Source: DATATV01 sp035551355 (GTDB lineage: Bacteria; Actinomycetota; Actinomycetes; Mycobacteriales; Pseudonocardiaceae). Taken from it: DNA of 38,079 nt. The notes under the pieces were generated by a model. That model was not told the DNA's origin, did not search any database, and was given only the letters and a program-made list of their open reading frames with translations. The stretch covers positions 1 through 38,079 of the forward strand of contig DASZNF010000080.1 in the NCBI GenBank assembly GCA_035551355.1. Direction: 5' to 3'. The translations under genes were made by a program, and so were the position numbers. How positions within the stretch are numbered: the stretch's first letter is position 1; every line of letters begins with the position of its first letter. Positions 7,709 through 15,629 of the stretch are shown here, in pieces.

Positions 7709-8851
7709 TCACAACCCGTAGGTCTTGCCGATGATGTCGCGCTGGATCTCGCTGGTCCCACCGTACACAGTGGACACAACTGTCGCGCGCAGCAACCGCT
7801 CCATCCCGTATTCGGTGGCGTAGCCGTAGCCGCCCATCATCTGCATGCCGTCCAGCGCCATCGCCTTGGCGAATTCGGTCGCCTTCAGTTTGGCCATCGA
7901 CGCCTCCCGGGGCCGCAGCTGATCCGGGTTGGCGTCGATCTTGGCCGCCACGTCGTGCACGAGCAGCCGGGTGCACTCCAATTCGGTGGCGTGGTCGGCG
8001 ATGCGGTGGCGCAGTGCCTGGAAACTGCCCACCGGGCGGCCGAACTGGTGGCGCTCGCGGATGTAATCCACGGTGTTGTCGAATGCGCGCCGGGCGGTGC
8101 CGAGCATGAGCCCGGCCAGGATCATCCGTTCCAGGTTCAGTCCGGCCATCAGTTGCCGCCAGCCCTGGCCGACCTCGCCGACCACCGCGTTCTCGGGCAG
8201 GAAGCAGTCGGTGAAGTACAGGTCGTTGACCTCGCGCCCGCCCATCGTGTCGATGCCGTGCACGGCCAGCCCCTCGACACCGGCGGGTACCGAGAACATG
8301 GTGAGGCCGTCGTGTTTGCCACCATCGGTCGAGGTGCGGGCGATGAGCAGGATGTGTTCGGCGAGGTGTGCGTTGGAGCACCAGGTTTTCTGGCCGTTGA
8401 TCACCCAGCCGCCGTCGCGTCGTTCGGCCTTGCAGGTCAGGGCGCCGACATCGGAGCCCGCGCCCGGCTCGGACATCGACACCGACAGCACCTTGCCGCG
8501 CAGGAAGTCGGTCAGCACCTGCTGTTTCTGCGCCTCGGTGCCGAACTTCTCGTACGAGGCCGCGGTGATGGCCGAGGTGGCGAAACCGCCGATCGGCGCC
8601 TGCCAGTACGCCGTGGTTTCCAGGAACAGCACCAGTTCGGCCATGCCCTGGCCGGCGCCGCCGTACTCCTCGGGCACGGACACCCCCAGCCAGCCCAGCT
8701 CGGCGAGTTTCCCGTACAGCTCCACGCTGTGCGGTGATCGGTCGCCGTCGGTCAGCTTCAGGCGCTGCTCGCGGCTGCCGACCTCGCGCCGGCAGAACTC
8801 GGTGATCGCGGCGACGAAGTCATGGCGGTGATCGGTGAGCAGGTCGGTCAC
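7709..8851 (-). CDS. Acyl-CoA dehydrogenase (FadE-like)
   Basis: A 380-residue FAD-dependent acyl-CoA dehydrogenase, which introduces the alpha-beta double bond in beta-oxidation. Visible motifs are SMSEPGAGSD (FAD/substrate loop), VINGQKTWCSNA, the RHQFGRPVGSFQ helix, and the C-terminal TVYGGTSEIQRDIIG containing the usual catalytic-region Glu. Length is standard. The start is a GTG at 8851 with GAGGGGA upstream. It is divergent from the double-TetR gene, which may regulate it. The acyl substrate cannot be read from sequence. Confidence 0.93.
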   Translation of the reverse strand: MTDLLTDHRHDFVAAITEFCRREVGSREQRLKLTDGDRSPHSVELYGKLAELGWLGVSVPEEYGGAGQGMAELVLFLETTAYWQAPIGGFATSAITAASYEKFGTEAQKQQVLTDFLRGKVLSVSMSEPGAGSDVGALTCKAERRDGGWVINGQKTWCSNAHLAEHILLIARTSTDGGKHDGLTMFSVPAGVEGLAVHGIDTMGGREVNDLYFTDCFLPENAVVGEVGQGWRQLMAGLNLERMILAGLMLGTARRAFDNTVDYIRERHQFGRPVGSFQALRHRIADHATELECTRLLVHDVAAKIDANPDQLRPREASMAKLKATEFAKAMALDGMQMMGGYGYATEYGMERLLRATVVSTVYGGTSEIQRDIIGKTYGL

Positions 8852-8986
8852 GGTGGGGTCCCCTCGTTGGGCGGTCGGCTTCCCTATCGAAGGCCGAGGG
8901 GGCCGAGTCTGTCAACAGCTACGAATGACCAATAACTTAAGCTCCGAAAGTAGGTGTTCAGAGCGCATCTACCGCCGGAACAGATA

Positions 8987-9018
8987 CCGGTTGTGAGGTA
9001 ACCGGGGTCGACTACACT
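8987..9018 (+). promoter_or_regulatory. Operator and leaderless promoter of the double-TetR gene
   Basis: CCGGTT at 8987-8992 and AACCGG at 9000-9005 form a dyad with a 7-bp spacer. TACACT at 9013-9018 is a good -10 hexamer, placing transcription initiation at or next to the ATG at 9026, and no Shine-Dalgarno is visible. The mRNA is therefore probably leaderless, and the dyad overlaps the -35 zone, a natural position for autorepression. Confidence 0.55.
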
Positions 9019-9025
9019 CGCTCGC

Positions 9026-10192
9026 ATGCCGACCTCGGCTCACCGCCCCAAGGACCGCAAGGCGAGCATCGCGCTCGCCGCGGCCGAGCTGTTCTGCGCG
9101 CGCGGATTCCACAACGTCGGCAACGAGGACATCGCCGCCAAGGTCGGCATCACCGGCCCCGCGCTCTACCGGCATTTCCCGTCCAAGCAAGCCATCCTGA
9201 CCGCCGCGGTGGCCGAACTGGTCGGCACGTTCGCCGAGCGCGTGCACGCCGCCAACGGCATCGAGGATCCGGGGGAGCGGCTGCGATCCGCCCTGTGTGG
9301 GGTGATCGGTTACACGCTGGACCGGCGCTCGGCGGCCCGGTTGTACCAGTGGGAGGGCCGCCACCTCGATCCGGCGGACCGGGCCACGGTGGCCGGGACG
9401 TTCGACGCGGCGGTGCGCGGGCTGCGGGACATGTTGCGGGAGACCCGGCCGGAACTGTCCGCCCGCGACGCGACATTGCTGATCAATGCGGCGCTGAGCG
9501 TGATCGCCAGCCCGGCGACCCATCGCACCAGCCTGGCCCGAGCCAAGATAGAACAGACCATTGTGGACAGTTCTACCGCGGTGCTGGCCGCGCGACTGCC
9601 AGCGCCGCGGCGAAGCGCGGCCCGCGACTACCGGCCCGAACTGCTGCCGCGGCGGGAACGGCTGCTGATCGAGGCGATGCGGCTGTTTCACGAGCGTGGC
9701 TTCCACGCCGTGGGGATGGCCGACATCGGCGAGGCGGCCGGAATCAGCGCCTCCAGTTGTTACGCGCACTTCTCCGGCAAGGCCGACTTGCTGGCTGCCG
9801 CGTACTACCGGGCGACCAACCGTCTCGAGCAGGCGACGGCCGAGGCGTTGCTGGATGCGGACTCGCCGGCGCAGGCGATCGGCCGGCTGGTGGACACCTA
9901 CGTCCGGTTCGTGTTCGAGCAGGCCGATCTGGCCGCGGTGTACGTGTCGGAGAGCGAGAATCTGCCGCCGAAGGACCGACACGAACTGAGAGCGGCGCAG
10001 CGGCGCCACGTCGACACCTGGATCACGGTTCTGTCCGAAGTGGACGGTAGGGTTTCCTCTGCGGTGCTTCGGTTCCGGGTGCACGCCGCGCTCAACGTCG
10101 CGGGGGATCTGGCCCGCTCGGCGGGGTCCTCGGCCACTCTGGCCCGCACCACAGCGCTGGTCCGTCGAGTCCTGGGGGCCTCGCCGGACTGA
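9026..10192 (+). CDS. Tandem double-TetR regulator
   Basis: At 388 residues this is twice the usual TetR length, and it contains two complete units. The first DNA-binding domain (about residues 10-60) reads KASIALAAAELFCARGF then ALYRHFPSKQAIL. The second (about 210-260) reads RLLIEAMRLFHERGFHAVGMADI then YAHFSGKADLL. The stretches after each resemble TetR ligand domains. Such a fusion could bind DNA as a monomer with internal pseudo-symmetry or occupy two operators as a dimer. It is divergent from fadE, which suggests control of acyl-CoA metabolism. Confidence 0.9.
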   Translation: MPTSAHRPKDRKASIALAAAELFCARGFHNVGNEDIAAKVGITGPALYRHFPSKQAILTAAVAELVGTFAERVHAANGIEDPGERLRSALCGVIGYTLDRRSAARLYQWEGRHLDPADRATVAGTFDAAVRGLRDMLRETRPELSARDATLLINAALSVIASPATHRTSLARAKIEQTIVDSSTAVLAARLPAPRRSAARDYRPELLPRRERLLIEAMRLFHERGFHAVGMADIGEAAGISASSCYAHFSGKADLLAAAYYRATNRLEQATAEALLDADSPAQAIGRLVDTYVRFVFEQADLAAVYVSESENLPPKDRHELRAAQRRHVDTWITVLSEVDGRVSSAVLRFRVHAALNVAGDLARSAGSSATLARTTALVRRVLGASPD

Positions 10193-10201
10193 CCGCACGG
10201 A

Positions 10202-10840
10202 TCAGGCCGGCGCCTGGCGTTCGGCGACGGCGGCGAAGATCCCGGCGCACTGCTCGACCAGTTCGGCTTCGCTGAGCGCGAGCCGACCGTCCAGCCAGGT
10301 GGTGAGCGTCTGGGCGAAGCCGCCGACCAGGAAGTGCGCGACCAGATCCAGCCCGGAGGTGTCGGGCAGGCCGTAGAACTCGCGGGCCTGCCCGCTCAGC
10401 AGCCGCGCGAACAACCGGGACGAGTCCAGTCGTCGCCGGGCCAGCAACGGGTCGGTCAGGGTCACCGAGAACAGCACTCGCCCGCACTGCGGATCACCCG
10501 CCACCGCCGCGACGATCGCCGCCAGCCCGGCCCCGATCTTGGCCGTCGCCTCCGCCGGCGCGTTCTCCACCGCGGCCAGTGTCCGAGTGGCGACCAGGTT
10601 GACCACGTGGTCGTAGACGGCCGAGACCAGGGCGGCGCGGTCGGTGAAGCTCTCGTAGAAGTAGCGGGCGGTCAGCCCGGCGCGCTGGCACGCGCCGCGC
10701 ACGGTGAGCTGGTCGTCGGCCAGCAGGTCCAGTCCGGCGTCGATCAGCCGGCCGGCCCGCTCGGCCTTGCGTCCGGCGCCGGTCATCCCGCCGTACACGC
10801 GCATCTCCGCCGCACCCACGCCGACATCTTGACCGACCAT
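10202..10840 (-). CDS. TetR-family regulator
   Basis: A TetR protein with a DNA-binding domain containing ERAGRLIDAGLDLLADD, LTVRGACQRAGLTARYFYESFTDRAALVSAV and a C-terminal ligand domain. Three in-frame ATGs exist at 10858, 10840 and 10804. The first falls inside a 24-bp dyad that looks like the operator, so 10840 is used; 10804 is also possible. It is divergent from the MpaB-like gene at 10900 and probably represses it. Its stop is 9 bp from that of the convergent double-TetR gene. Confidence 0.88.
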   Translation of the reverse strand: MVGQDVGVGAAEMRVYGGMTGAGRKAERAGRLIDAGLDLLADDQLTVRGACQRAGLTARYFYESFTDRAALVSAVYDHVVNLVATRTLAAVENAPAEATAKIGAGLAAIVAAVAGDPQCGRVLFSVTLTDPLLARRRLDSSRLFARLLSGQAREFYGLPDTSGLDLVAHFLVGGFAQTLTTWLDGRLALSEAELVEQCAGIFAAVAERQAPA

Positions 10841-10856
10841 GCGCCCATCATGCACC

Positions 10857-10880
10857 ATCTGACTACGCGTGTTGTCAGAT
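10857..10880. promoter_or_regulatory. 24-bp dyad operator between tetR and mpaB-like gene
   Basis: ATCTGAC at 10857-10863 and GTCAGAT at 10874-10880 are perfect 7-bp inverted arms with a 10-bp spacer. The site lies 20 bp before the start of the MpaB-like gene and just upstream of the chosen TetR start, the expected place for a TetR operator controlling both genes. Confidence 0.6.
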
Positions 10881-10899
10881 CTTTGGGAGGAAACCGAAG

Positions 10900-11721
10900 A
10901 TGGCAGCCAGTCGACCGGTGCGGCTGGACCGGACCACCATCGTCGGCGCCGGCCTGTTGGCCGGTGGCGCGAACGTGATCATGCAGCTGGCCCGCCCTGG
11001 TGTCGGCTACGGCGTGATCGAAAGCCGGGTACAGAGCGGGCAACTGCACCGGCACCCGATCAAGCGCACCCGCACCACGTACACCTACCTCGCCGTGGCG
11101 ATCCTGGGCACACCGGCCGAGAAAGCCGCCTACCGCAAGGCGGTCAACACCGCGCACGCCCAGGTCCGCTCGCAGCCGGCCAGCCCGGTGCGCTACAACG
11201 CCTTCGACCCCAACCTGCAACTGTGGGTCGCGGCCTGCCTCTACTACGGCTTCGAGGACACCTGCCAGGCCTTCCTCGGCCCGCTGCGCCCCACCGACCA
11301 GGAGAGCTTCTACCGGTCCGCGGCCACCCTGGGCACCACGCTGCAGGTCCGGCCCGAAGCCTGGCCCGCCGACCGGGCCGCGTTCGAGAAGTACTGGACC
11401 GGCGCCCTGGCCGAGATCCGCATCGACGAGCCGGTGCGCCGGTACCTGCTCGACCTGGCCGGCCTGAAGTTCCTGCCCCGCCCGATCAGCATCCTGTTCG
11501 GGCGATTCAACCGGTTCGTCACCACCGGATTCCTGCACCCCGGCTTCCGTGAGCGGATGGGGTTGTCCTGGAGTGAACGCGACCAGCGGCGATTCGACCG
11601 GCTCATCGCCGCCCTGGCCGCGGTCGTGCGCGCCCAGCCGGGCTACCTGCGGCGGTTCCCGTACGACCTGCTGATGTGGGACATCCGCCGGCGCCTGCGC
11701 ACCGGCCGTCCGCTGGTCTGA
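10900..11721 (+). CDS. MpaB/DUF2236-family oxygenase-like protein
   Basis: A 273-residue protein of the DUF2236/MpaB family, which includes fungal ER-bound oxygenase MpaB and latex-clearing (Lcp-type) rubber oxygenases that use b-type heme. Visible family features are the N-terminal small-residue segment, QLHRHPIKRTRTTYTYLAVAILGT with its His/Arg core, and LQLWVAACLYYGFEDTC. The C-terminal part after MGLSWSERDQRRFDRL is standard. GGGAGG precedes the ATG by about 11 bases. Regulation by the divergent TetR is likely; the substrate is unknown. Confidence 0.85.
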   Translation: MAASRPVRLDRTTIVGAGLLAGGANVIMQLARPGVGYGVIESRVQSGQLHRHPIKRTRTTYTYLAVAILGTPAEKAAYRKAVNTAHAQVRSQPASPVRYNAFDPNLQLWVAACLYYGFEDTCQAFLGPLRPTDQESFYRSAATLGTTLQVRPEAWPADRAAFEKYWTGALAEIRIDEPVRRYLLDLAGLKFLPRPISILFGRFNRFVTTGFLHPGFRERMGLSWSERDQRRFDRLIAALAAVVRAQPGYLRRFPYDLLMWDIRRRLRTGRPLV

Positions 11722-11765
11722 TTCGTCGACGGCCAGGGCGAGCTGATCTACGGCAACCAACAGCA

Positions 11766-11804
11766 GCGCCACGTGGCAGCGGAGTCAGCGCTGCCGCGTG
11801 GCGC
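11766..11804. terminator. Strong hairpin between convergent mpaB-like and tetR genes
   Basis: A 16-base arm at 11766-11781 pairs with 11789-11804 with a single G-T wobble, around a 7-base loop. It lies 44 bp after the MpaB-like stop and overlaps the last codons of the convergent TetR gene. The position and strength fit a shared bidirectional terminator. Confidence 0.72.
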
Positions 11805-12405
11805 CGTGGCGTAGGCCGTCCACGAGGACACCGACCATGCGTCGGCCGTGCTCCGGTCCCCGGTCGCGCACGGTGTGGAACAGCTGGGCGATGGCGTGCA
11901 GCAGGTCCTCGGCGCCGATGTCGCCCCGGATCGCGCCGGCCGCGGCCGCGGCGTCCAGCAGGTTGGTGAGTGTGGGGCCCAGGCGTTGCATGAAGTAGCC
12001 GGGCAGGCCCTCGAACGCCGGGTCACCGGAGTGCAGGGCCGAGGCAAGCCCGCGTTTGGTCGAGAGCAGTTCGGTGAACCGGTCGATCCACCGGGTCAGC
12101 GCTTCCTCGGGTGCGTAGGCGGCGCTCAGTGCCGGGCCCGCGTCGGCGACCGCGTCGATGTTGCTTTCCACTACGGCTTTGATCAGGTCGGCGCGCTGCG
12201 GGAAGTGCCGGTACAGCGTGCCGACGCCGACCCCGGCCAGGTCGGTGATTTCCTTGGCCGGCGCGTCGACGCCCGAGGTGGCGAAGACGGACCGGGCGGC
12301 GTCGAGCAGGGCGTCGACGTTGCGTTGGGCGTCGGCACGCCGTCGCCGCGCCGGTCCGCGGGTGTCCTCCGCGCCCGCGGGCACCGCCGGGTGCTGGTCC
12401 ACCAC
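11785..12405 (-). CDS. TetR-family regulator
   Basis: A 206-residue TetR protein. The N-terminal 30 residues are polar. The DNA-binding domain reads NVDALLDAARSVFATSG, then ITDLAGVGVGTLYRHFPQRADLIKAVVE. The C-terminal part, ALTRWIDRFTELLSTKRGLASAL to LLHAIAQLFHTVRD, fits the ligand domain of the TetR_C SCO1712-like group. The start is a GTG pair at 12402-12405 after GAGGAGGTG. It is divergent from the aldo/keto reductase gene, with two matching palindromes between them. The last codons lie in a terminator hairpin. Confidence 0.92.
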   Translation of the reverse strand: MVDQHPAVPAGAEDTRGPARRRRADAQRNVDALLDAARSVFATSGVDAPAKEITDLAGVGVGTLYRHFPQRADLIKAVVESNIDAVADAGPALSAAYAPEEALTRWIDRFTELLSTKRGLASALHSGDPAFEGLPGYFMQRLGPTLTNLLDAAAAAGAIRGDIGAEDLLHAIAQLFHTVRDRGPEHGRRMVGVLVDGLRHGATRQR

Positions 12406-12425
12406 ACCTCCTCAGGGTTGCGTAA

Positions 12426-12464
12426 CCGGAAAGCTTTTCCGTATAGTTCCGGAATGACTTTCCG
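12426..12464. promoter_or_regulatory. Two tandem palindromic operators before the aldo/keto reductase
   Basis: CCGGAAAGCTTTTCCG at 12426-12441 and CCGGAATGACTTTCCG at 12449-12464 match at 13 of 16 positions, and each is a near-palindrome with GGAA/TTCC arms. Their centres are 23 bp apart, about two helical turns, so two TetR dimers could bind the same DNA face. They lie between the divergent tetR and aldo/keto reductase genes. Confidence 0.65.
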
Positions 12465-12520
12465 CTTAGCTTCAGGGTACGACATCCACCGGATGCCGGC
12501 CACCACCAGGAGGAGGAGTC

Positions 12521-13570
12521 ATGCAGTACCGCACCCTTGGCCGGACCGGCATCAAGGTCAGCCCCTACGCCCTGGGCACCCTGATGTTCGCCACCTCCAT
12601 CGGCAACCCCGACCCGGAGGACTCGGCGCGCATCGTGCACAAGGCGCTGGACGCCGGGATCAACTTTCTCGACACCGCCGACACCTACGCCGACTCCGAG
12701 GACGTCGTCGGCAAGGCGCTCAAGGGGCGCCGGGACGAGGTCGTGCTGGCCACCAAGTTCGGCCGCCCGGCCGGACAGGACCCCAACCAGGGCGGCACGT
12801 CCCGGCGCTGGATTCTGACCGCCGTGGAGAACTCGCTGCGCCGCCTGCAGACCGACCACATCGACCTTTACCAGGTCCATCGCGTCGACCCGACCACCGA
12901 CATCGAGGAAACCCTGTCCGCGCTGACCGAGCTGATCAACAGCGGCAAGGTCCGCGCGATCGGCTCGTCCAACACGCCGGTCTCGGACATGGTCGAGGCC
13001 CAGTGGGTGGCGCAGCGCCGCGGCCTGGCCCGGTTCCACACCGAGCAGCCCGTCTACTCGCTGCTCAACCGCGGCATCGAAAGCGAAGTGCTGCCGGTCG
13101 CCCGGCGCTTCGGGATGGGCACGCTGGTCTGGGGCCCACTCGGCCAGGGACTGCTCACCGGCCGGGTGCGCAAGGGCGAGCACAACGACCTGCGCCGGGC
13201 CCGCCTGACCCGCCACCTCAACGACGAGCACCGGCTGGACGTCGTGGAGAAGCTGATTCCGCTGGCGGCCGAGGCGGGCCTGCCCATGACCCACCTGGCC
13301 ATGGCGTTCACCATCGCCCACCCCGGGGTGACCAGCGCGCTGATCGGCGCCCGCACCATGGCCCACCTGGACGACCTGCTGGCCGGCCTGGACGTCACCC
13401 TCTCCGACGACATCCTGGACCGCATCGACGAGATCGTGCCGCCCGGCACCGACGTCGGCTTCCTCGACCAGGCCTACCGGCCGCCCGAGGTGCTGATCCC
13501 GGCCCTGCGCCGCCGCCCGCTCACCGACCGCGCCGCGATCCAGGTCGGTTCACCGGTCCCCGGTCCGTGA
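12521..13570 (+). CDS. Aldo/keto reductase
   Basis: A 349-residue NADPH-dependent aldo/keto reductase. The catalytic tetrad is visible: Asp51 and Tyr56 in FLDTADTYADSE, Lys79 in ATKFG and His120 in YQVHR. The barrel continues through GKVRAIGSSN and the cofactor region TSALIGARTMAHLDDLL. The start follows AGGAGGAGGAG. The last 50 residues, rich in Arg and Pro, extend slightly past the usual barrel end. It is controlled by the divergent TetR through the tandem operators upstream. The substrate is unknown. Confidence 0.94.
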   Translation: MQYRTLGRTGIKVSPYALGTLMFATSIGNPDPEDSARIVHKALDAGINFLDTADTYADSEDVVGKALKGRRDEVVLATKFGRPAGQDPNQGGTSRRWILTAVENSLRRLQTDHIDLYQVHRVDPTTDIEETLSALTELINSGKVRAIGSSNTPVSDMVEAQWVAQRRGLARFHTEQPVYSLLNRGIESEVLPVARRFGMGTLVWGPLGQGLLTGRVRKGEHNDLRRARLTRHLNDEHRLDVVEKLIPLAAEAGLPMTHLAMAFTIAHPGVTSALIGARTMAHLDDLLAGLDVTLSDDILDRIDEIVPPGTDVGFLDQAYRPPEVLIPALRRRPLTDRAAIQVGSPVPGP

Positions 13571-13592
13571 CAGTCCACAGTGGATGGACGGA

Positions 13593-14666
13593 TCAGGCCG
13601 TGTACTGATAAGCCGGGTAGGTCAGGTATCCGGTGTCGCCGCCCTGGTAGTAGGTGGCCTCGTCGACCGGCGCGAGGGGCAGCGCGTTGCGCAGCCGCTC
13701 GACCAGGTCGGGGTTGGCCAGGAAGGCGCGGCCGAAGCTGATCAGATCGGCGCCCAGATCCAGCCACCGGTCGGCATCGGCCCGCCCGGTCTGCTTCCCG
13801 CCCATCGGCAGCACCGGGTTCATGATCAGCGGTCCCGGCCACACCCGGCGCAGGTCCAGCAGCGTCTCCTCCTCGGCGGTGGCCTCCAGGTGGACGTAGG
13901 CCACGTCGAGGCGGGCCAGTTCGCGCAACAGCGCGCCATACAGCTCGGGAACGTCGGTTTCCGTTACGCCCCAGAACGTACCGCCGGGGGACAGGCGAAT
14001 GCCGGTCTTCGCCGCGCCGACCGCGTCGACGGTCGAGGCCACCGCCTCGACCGCGAACCGGATCCGGTTGGCCACCGAGCCGCCGTAGCGGTCGCTGCGC
14101 CGGTTGGCGTTCGAGGACAGGAACTGCGAGATCAGATAACCGTTGGCGCCGTGCAGTTCCACGCCGTCGAACCCGGCCTCGATCGCCCGGCGGGCGGCCT
14201 GGGCATACGTTCCGGCCTCGCCGGGCACCTCCGCGGTGTCCAGCGGGCGCGGCGTCGGTGCGGGCTGGGGCCCGGTCGGCGTGAACACCTCGCCCACCGC
14301 GGGCACGGCCGACGGCCCGACCGGCGGCATCCCGGTGGTGTCCGGATGCGAGACCCGGCCGCCGTGCATGATCTGGGCGAACACGCGTCCACCGTTGGCG
14401 TGCACGGCCGCGGTCACCGGCCGCCAGGAGGCGACCTGTTCGTTCGTGTGCAGGCCCGGCGTGCCCGGGTTGGACTGGCCGAGCAGGCTGGGCTGCACGC
14501 CCTCGGTGACCAGCAGTCCGGCCGTGGCCCGCTGGGCGTAGTAGGTGGCCATCGACGGGGTGGCCAGGCCGCCGGCGGCAGCCCGGACCCGGGTCATCGG
14601 GGCCATCACCACCCGGTTGGGCAAGGTCAGGCCACCGAGGGAGTAGCTGTCGAAAAGCGTTGTCAC
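13593..14666 (-). CDS. Old Yellow Enzyme-family alkene reductase
   Basis: A 357-residue FMN-dependent ene-reductase that reduces activated C=C bonds with NADPH. Features: LPNRVVMAPMTRVRA near the N-terminus; QIMHGGRVSHP; the substrate-binding His/Asn in VELHGANGYLISQFL; SDRYGGSVANRIRF; and the phosphate-binding ISFGRAFLANPDL. GTG 14666 is preferred because AAGGAG lies just before it; the upstream GTG at 14684 would absorb that site. It is divergent from merR, with a MerR-type promoter between them. Confidence 0.93.
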   Translation of the reverse strand: MTTLFDSYSLGGLTLPNRVVMAPMTRVRAAAGGLATPSMATYYAQRATAGLLVTEGVQPSLLGQSNPGTPGLHTNEQVASWRPVTAAVHANGGRVFAQIMHGGRVSHPDTTGMPPVGPSAVPAVGEVFTPTGPQPAPTPRPLDTAEVPGEAGTYAQAARRAIEAGFDGVELHGANGYLISQFLSSNANRRSDRYGGSVANRIRFAVEAVASTVDAVGAAKTGIRLSPGGTFWGVTETDVPELYGALLRELARLDVAYVHLEATAEEETLLDLRRVWPGPLIMNPVLPMGGKQTGRADADRWLDLGADLISFGRAFLANPDLVERLRNALPLAPVDEATYYQGGDTGYLTYPAYQYTA

Positions 14667-14714
14667 GTAAGGCTCCTTCACCATCCGCGGCGTCGTTGTC
14701 CAGGCGCCTCGGCT

Positions 14715-14746
14715 ACGCTAGAACCTCACATGGATGTCAGAGGCAA
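14715..14746 (-). promoter_or_regulatory. MerR-type promoter of the ene-reductase gene
   Basis: On the minus strand, TTGCCT (14746-14741) and TAGCGT (14720-14715) form -35 and -10 boxes separated by 20 bp, longer than the normal 17. The spacer contains the imperfect palindrome CCTCACATGGATGTCAGAGG at 14724-14743, with 8 of 10 pairs. A long spacer with a central dyad is the hallmark of promoters activated by MerR-family proteins through DNA untwisting. Confidence 0.65.
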
Positions 14747-14779
14747 AGAGTTGTGTCGCGGGTCATAAGGGAGCACGGC

Positions 14780-15151
14780 ATGCGCATCGGGGAACTGGCG
14801 GCCCGGACCGAGGTCAGTGTGCGCTCCCTGCGCTACTACGAGGAACAGGGTCTGCTGGCCAGCACCCGCAGCGCCAGCGGCCAGCGGCACTACACCGAGT
14901 ACGAGGTCGAGCGGGTCCGGTTCATCCAGCGGCTCTACGCCGCCGGCCTGTCCAGCCGGACCATCGCCGAACTGTTGCCCTGCGTCGACTCGCCCAGCGA
15001 GGAGAACTCCGATGCCGCGCTGGAACGCATGGCGCAGGAACGCGACCGGCTGTCCGACCACATCGCCGACCTCATCCGCACCCGCGACGCCCTGGACGAT
15101 GCGATGGCCGGCAACCGCAGGCATCGCGCGACCCTCCGCGCGGCCGGCTGA
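14780..15151 (+). CDS. MerR-family regulator
   Basis: A 123-residue MerR protein. The winged helix MRIGELAARTEVSVRSLRYYEEQGLL is followed by SGQRHYTEYEVERVRFIQRL, then a dimerisation coiled coil from about residue 75 (LERMAQERDRLSDHIADLI). There is no C-terminal Cys cluster, so it is probably an organic-ligand or stress sensor rather than a metal sensor. GGGAGCACGGC precedes the ATG. It most likely activates the divergent ene-reductase gene. Confidence 0.92.
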   Translation: MRIGELAARTEVSVRSLRYYEEQGLLASTRSASGQRHYTEYEVERVRFIQRLYAAGLSSRTIAELLPCVDSPSEENSDAALERMAQERDRLSDHIADLIRTRDALDDAMAGNRRHRATLRAAG

Positions 15152-15222
15152 TTCCGGGCCGAGGCAATTCCGCCGTCGGCGAACTCGGGCCCGCACGCTG
15201 TGACCGGTGGCACACTCGAATC

Positions 15223-15480
15223 ATGGGTGTGCGGACGAACTCTCGACAGGCGGTTCGCGGTGTCCGGCGCGCGATCGGCCGGTCGTTACGCAGGGTCTTC
15301 GGGCGTCGCCGGGTGGCCGCGGGAACCGGCGGCCGCCGCTTTCCCGGGGATGCCGGGGAGGGCGGCGCCGGCGTGCGGGAACCGCGGCGGCCCAAGCCGG
15401 TCGGGCCCAGGGCTGGGGGAGGAGAGAAGGTACCGCCCGAGCCGCCACTGACGGCTGAACTGCCCGACCCGCGTCAATGA
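15223..15480 (+). CDS. Small basic hypothetical protein
   Basis: An 85-residue product, very Arg-rich in its first half (RRAIGRSLRRVFGRRRV) and Pro/Gly-rich in the second (RRPKPVGPRAGGG, PPEPPLTAEL). Short actinobacterial proteins with a Pro-Lys-Pro-x-Gly-Pro stretch are familiar but uncharacterised. CACACT at 15211-15216 lies 6 bases before the ATG and could be a -10 box of a leaderless transcript; no ribosome-binding site is clear. The frame is open well upstream, so the start is uncertain. Confidence 0.5.
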   Translation: MGVRTNSRQAVRGVRRAIGRSLRRVFGRRRVAAGTGGRRFPGDAGEGGAGVREPRRPKPVGPRAGGGEKVPPEPPLTAELPDPRQ

Positions 15481-15481
15481 C

Positions 15482-15625
15482 TCAGCGCGAATCGTGTTCG
15501 GCCCGGGCGGCGCTGGAGGAGATGTCCAGCGCGTTGCGCGTGTAGCTGGTGGCGATGAGGGGAAGGGCCGCGGCGTGCAGACCGTCGCCGGTGATGGAAA
15601 TCGTCGCGGACGAACGGCGGACGAA
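15482..15625 (-). pseudogene. Coding-like remnant without a start codon
   Basis: On the minus strand a frame with strong G/C third-position bias ends at the stop 15482-15484, with C-terminus SYTRNALDISSSAARAEHDSR. Upstream it is closed by a TGA at 15626-15628, and no ATG, GTG or TTG start lies between. It directly follows the XRE gene's stop. It looks like the 3' end of a truncated gene, or of a gene with an undetected frameshift. The family is not recognised. Confidence 0.4.
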
Positions 15626-15629
15626 TCAC

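Noticed and set aside
13571..13592. Weak stem between the aldo/keto reductase and ene-reductase stops, as a terminator
   Set aside because: Pairing is interrupted and too short to separate from chance.
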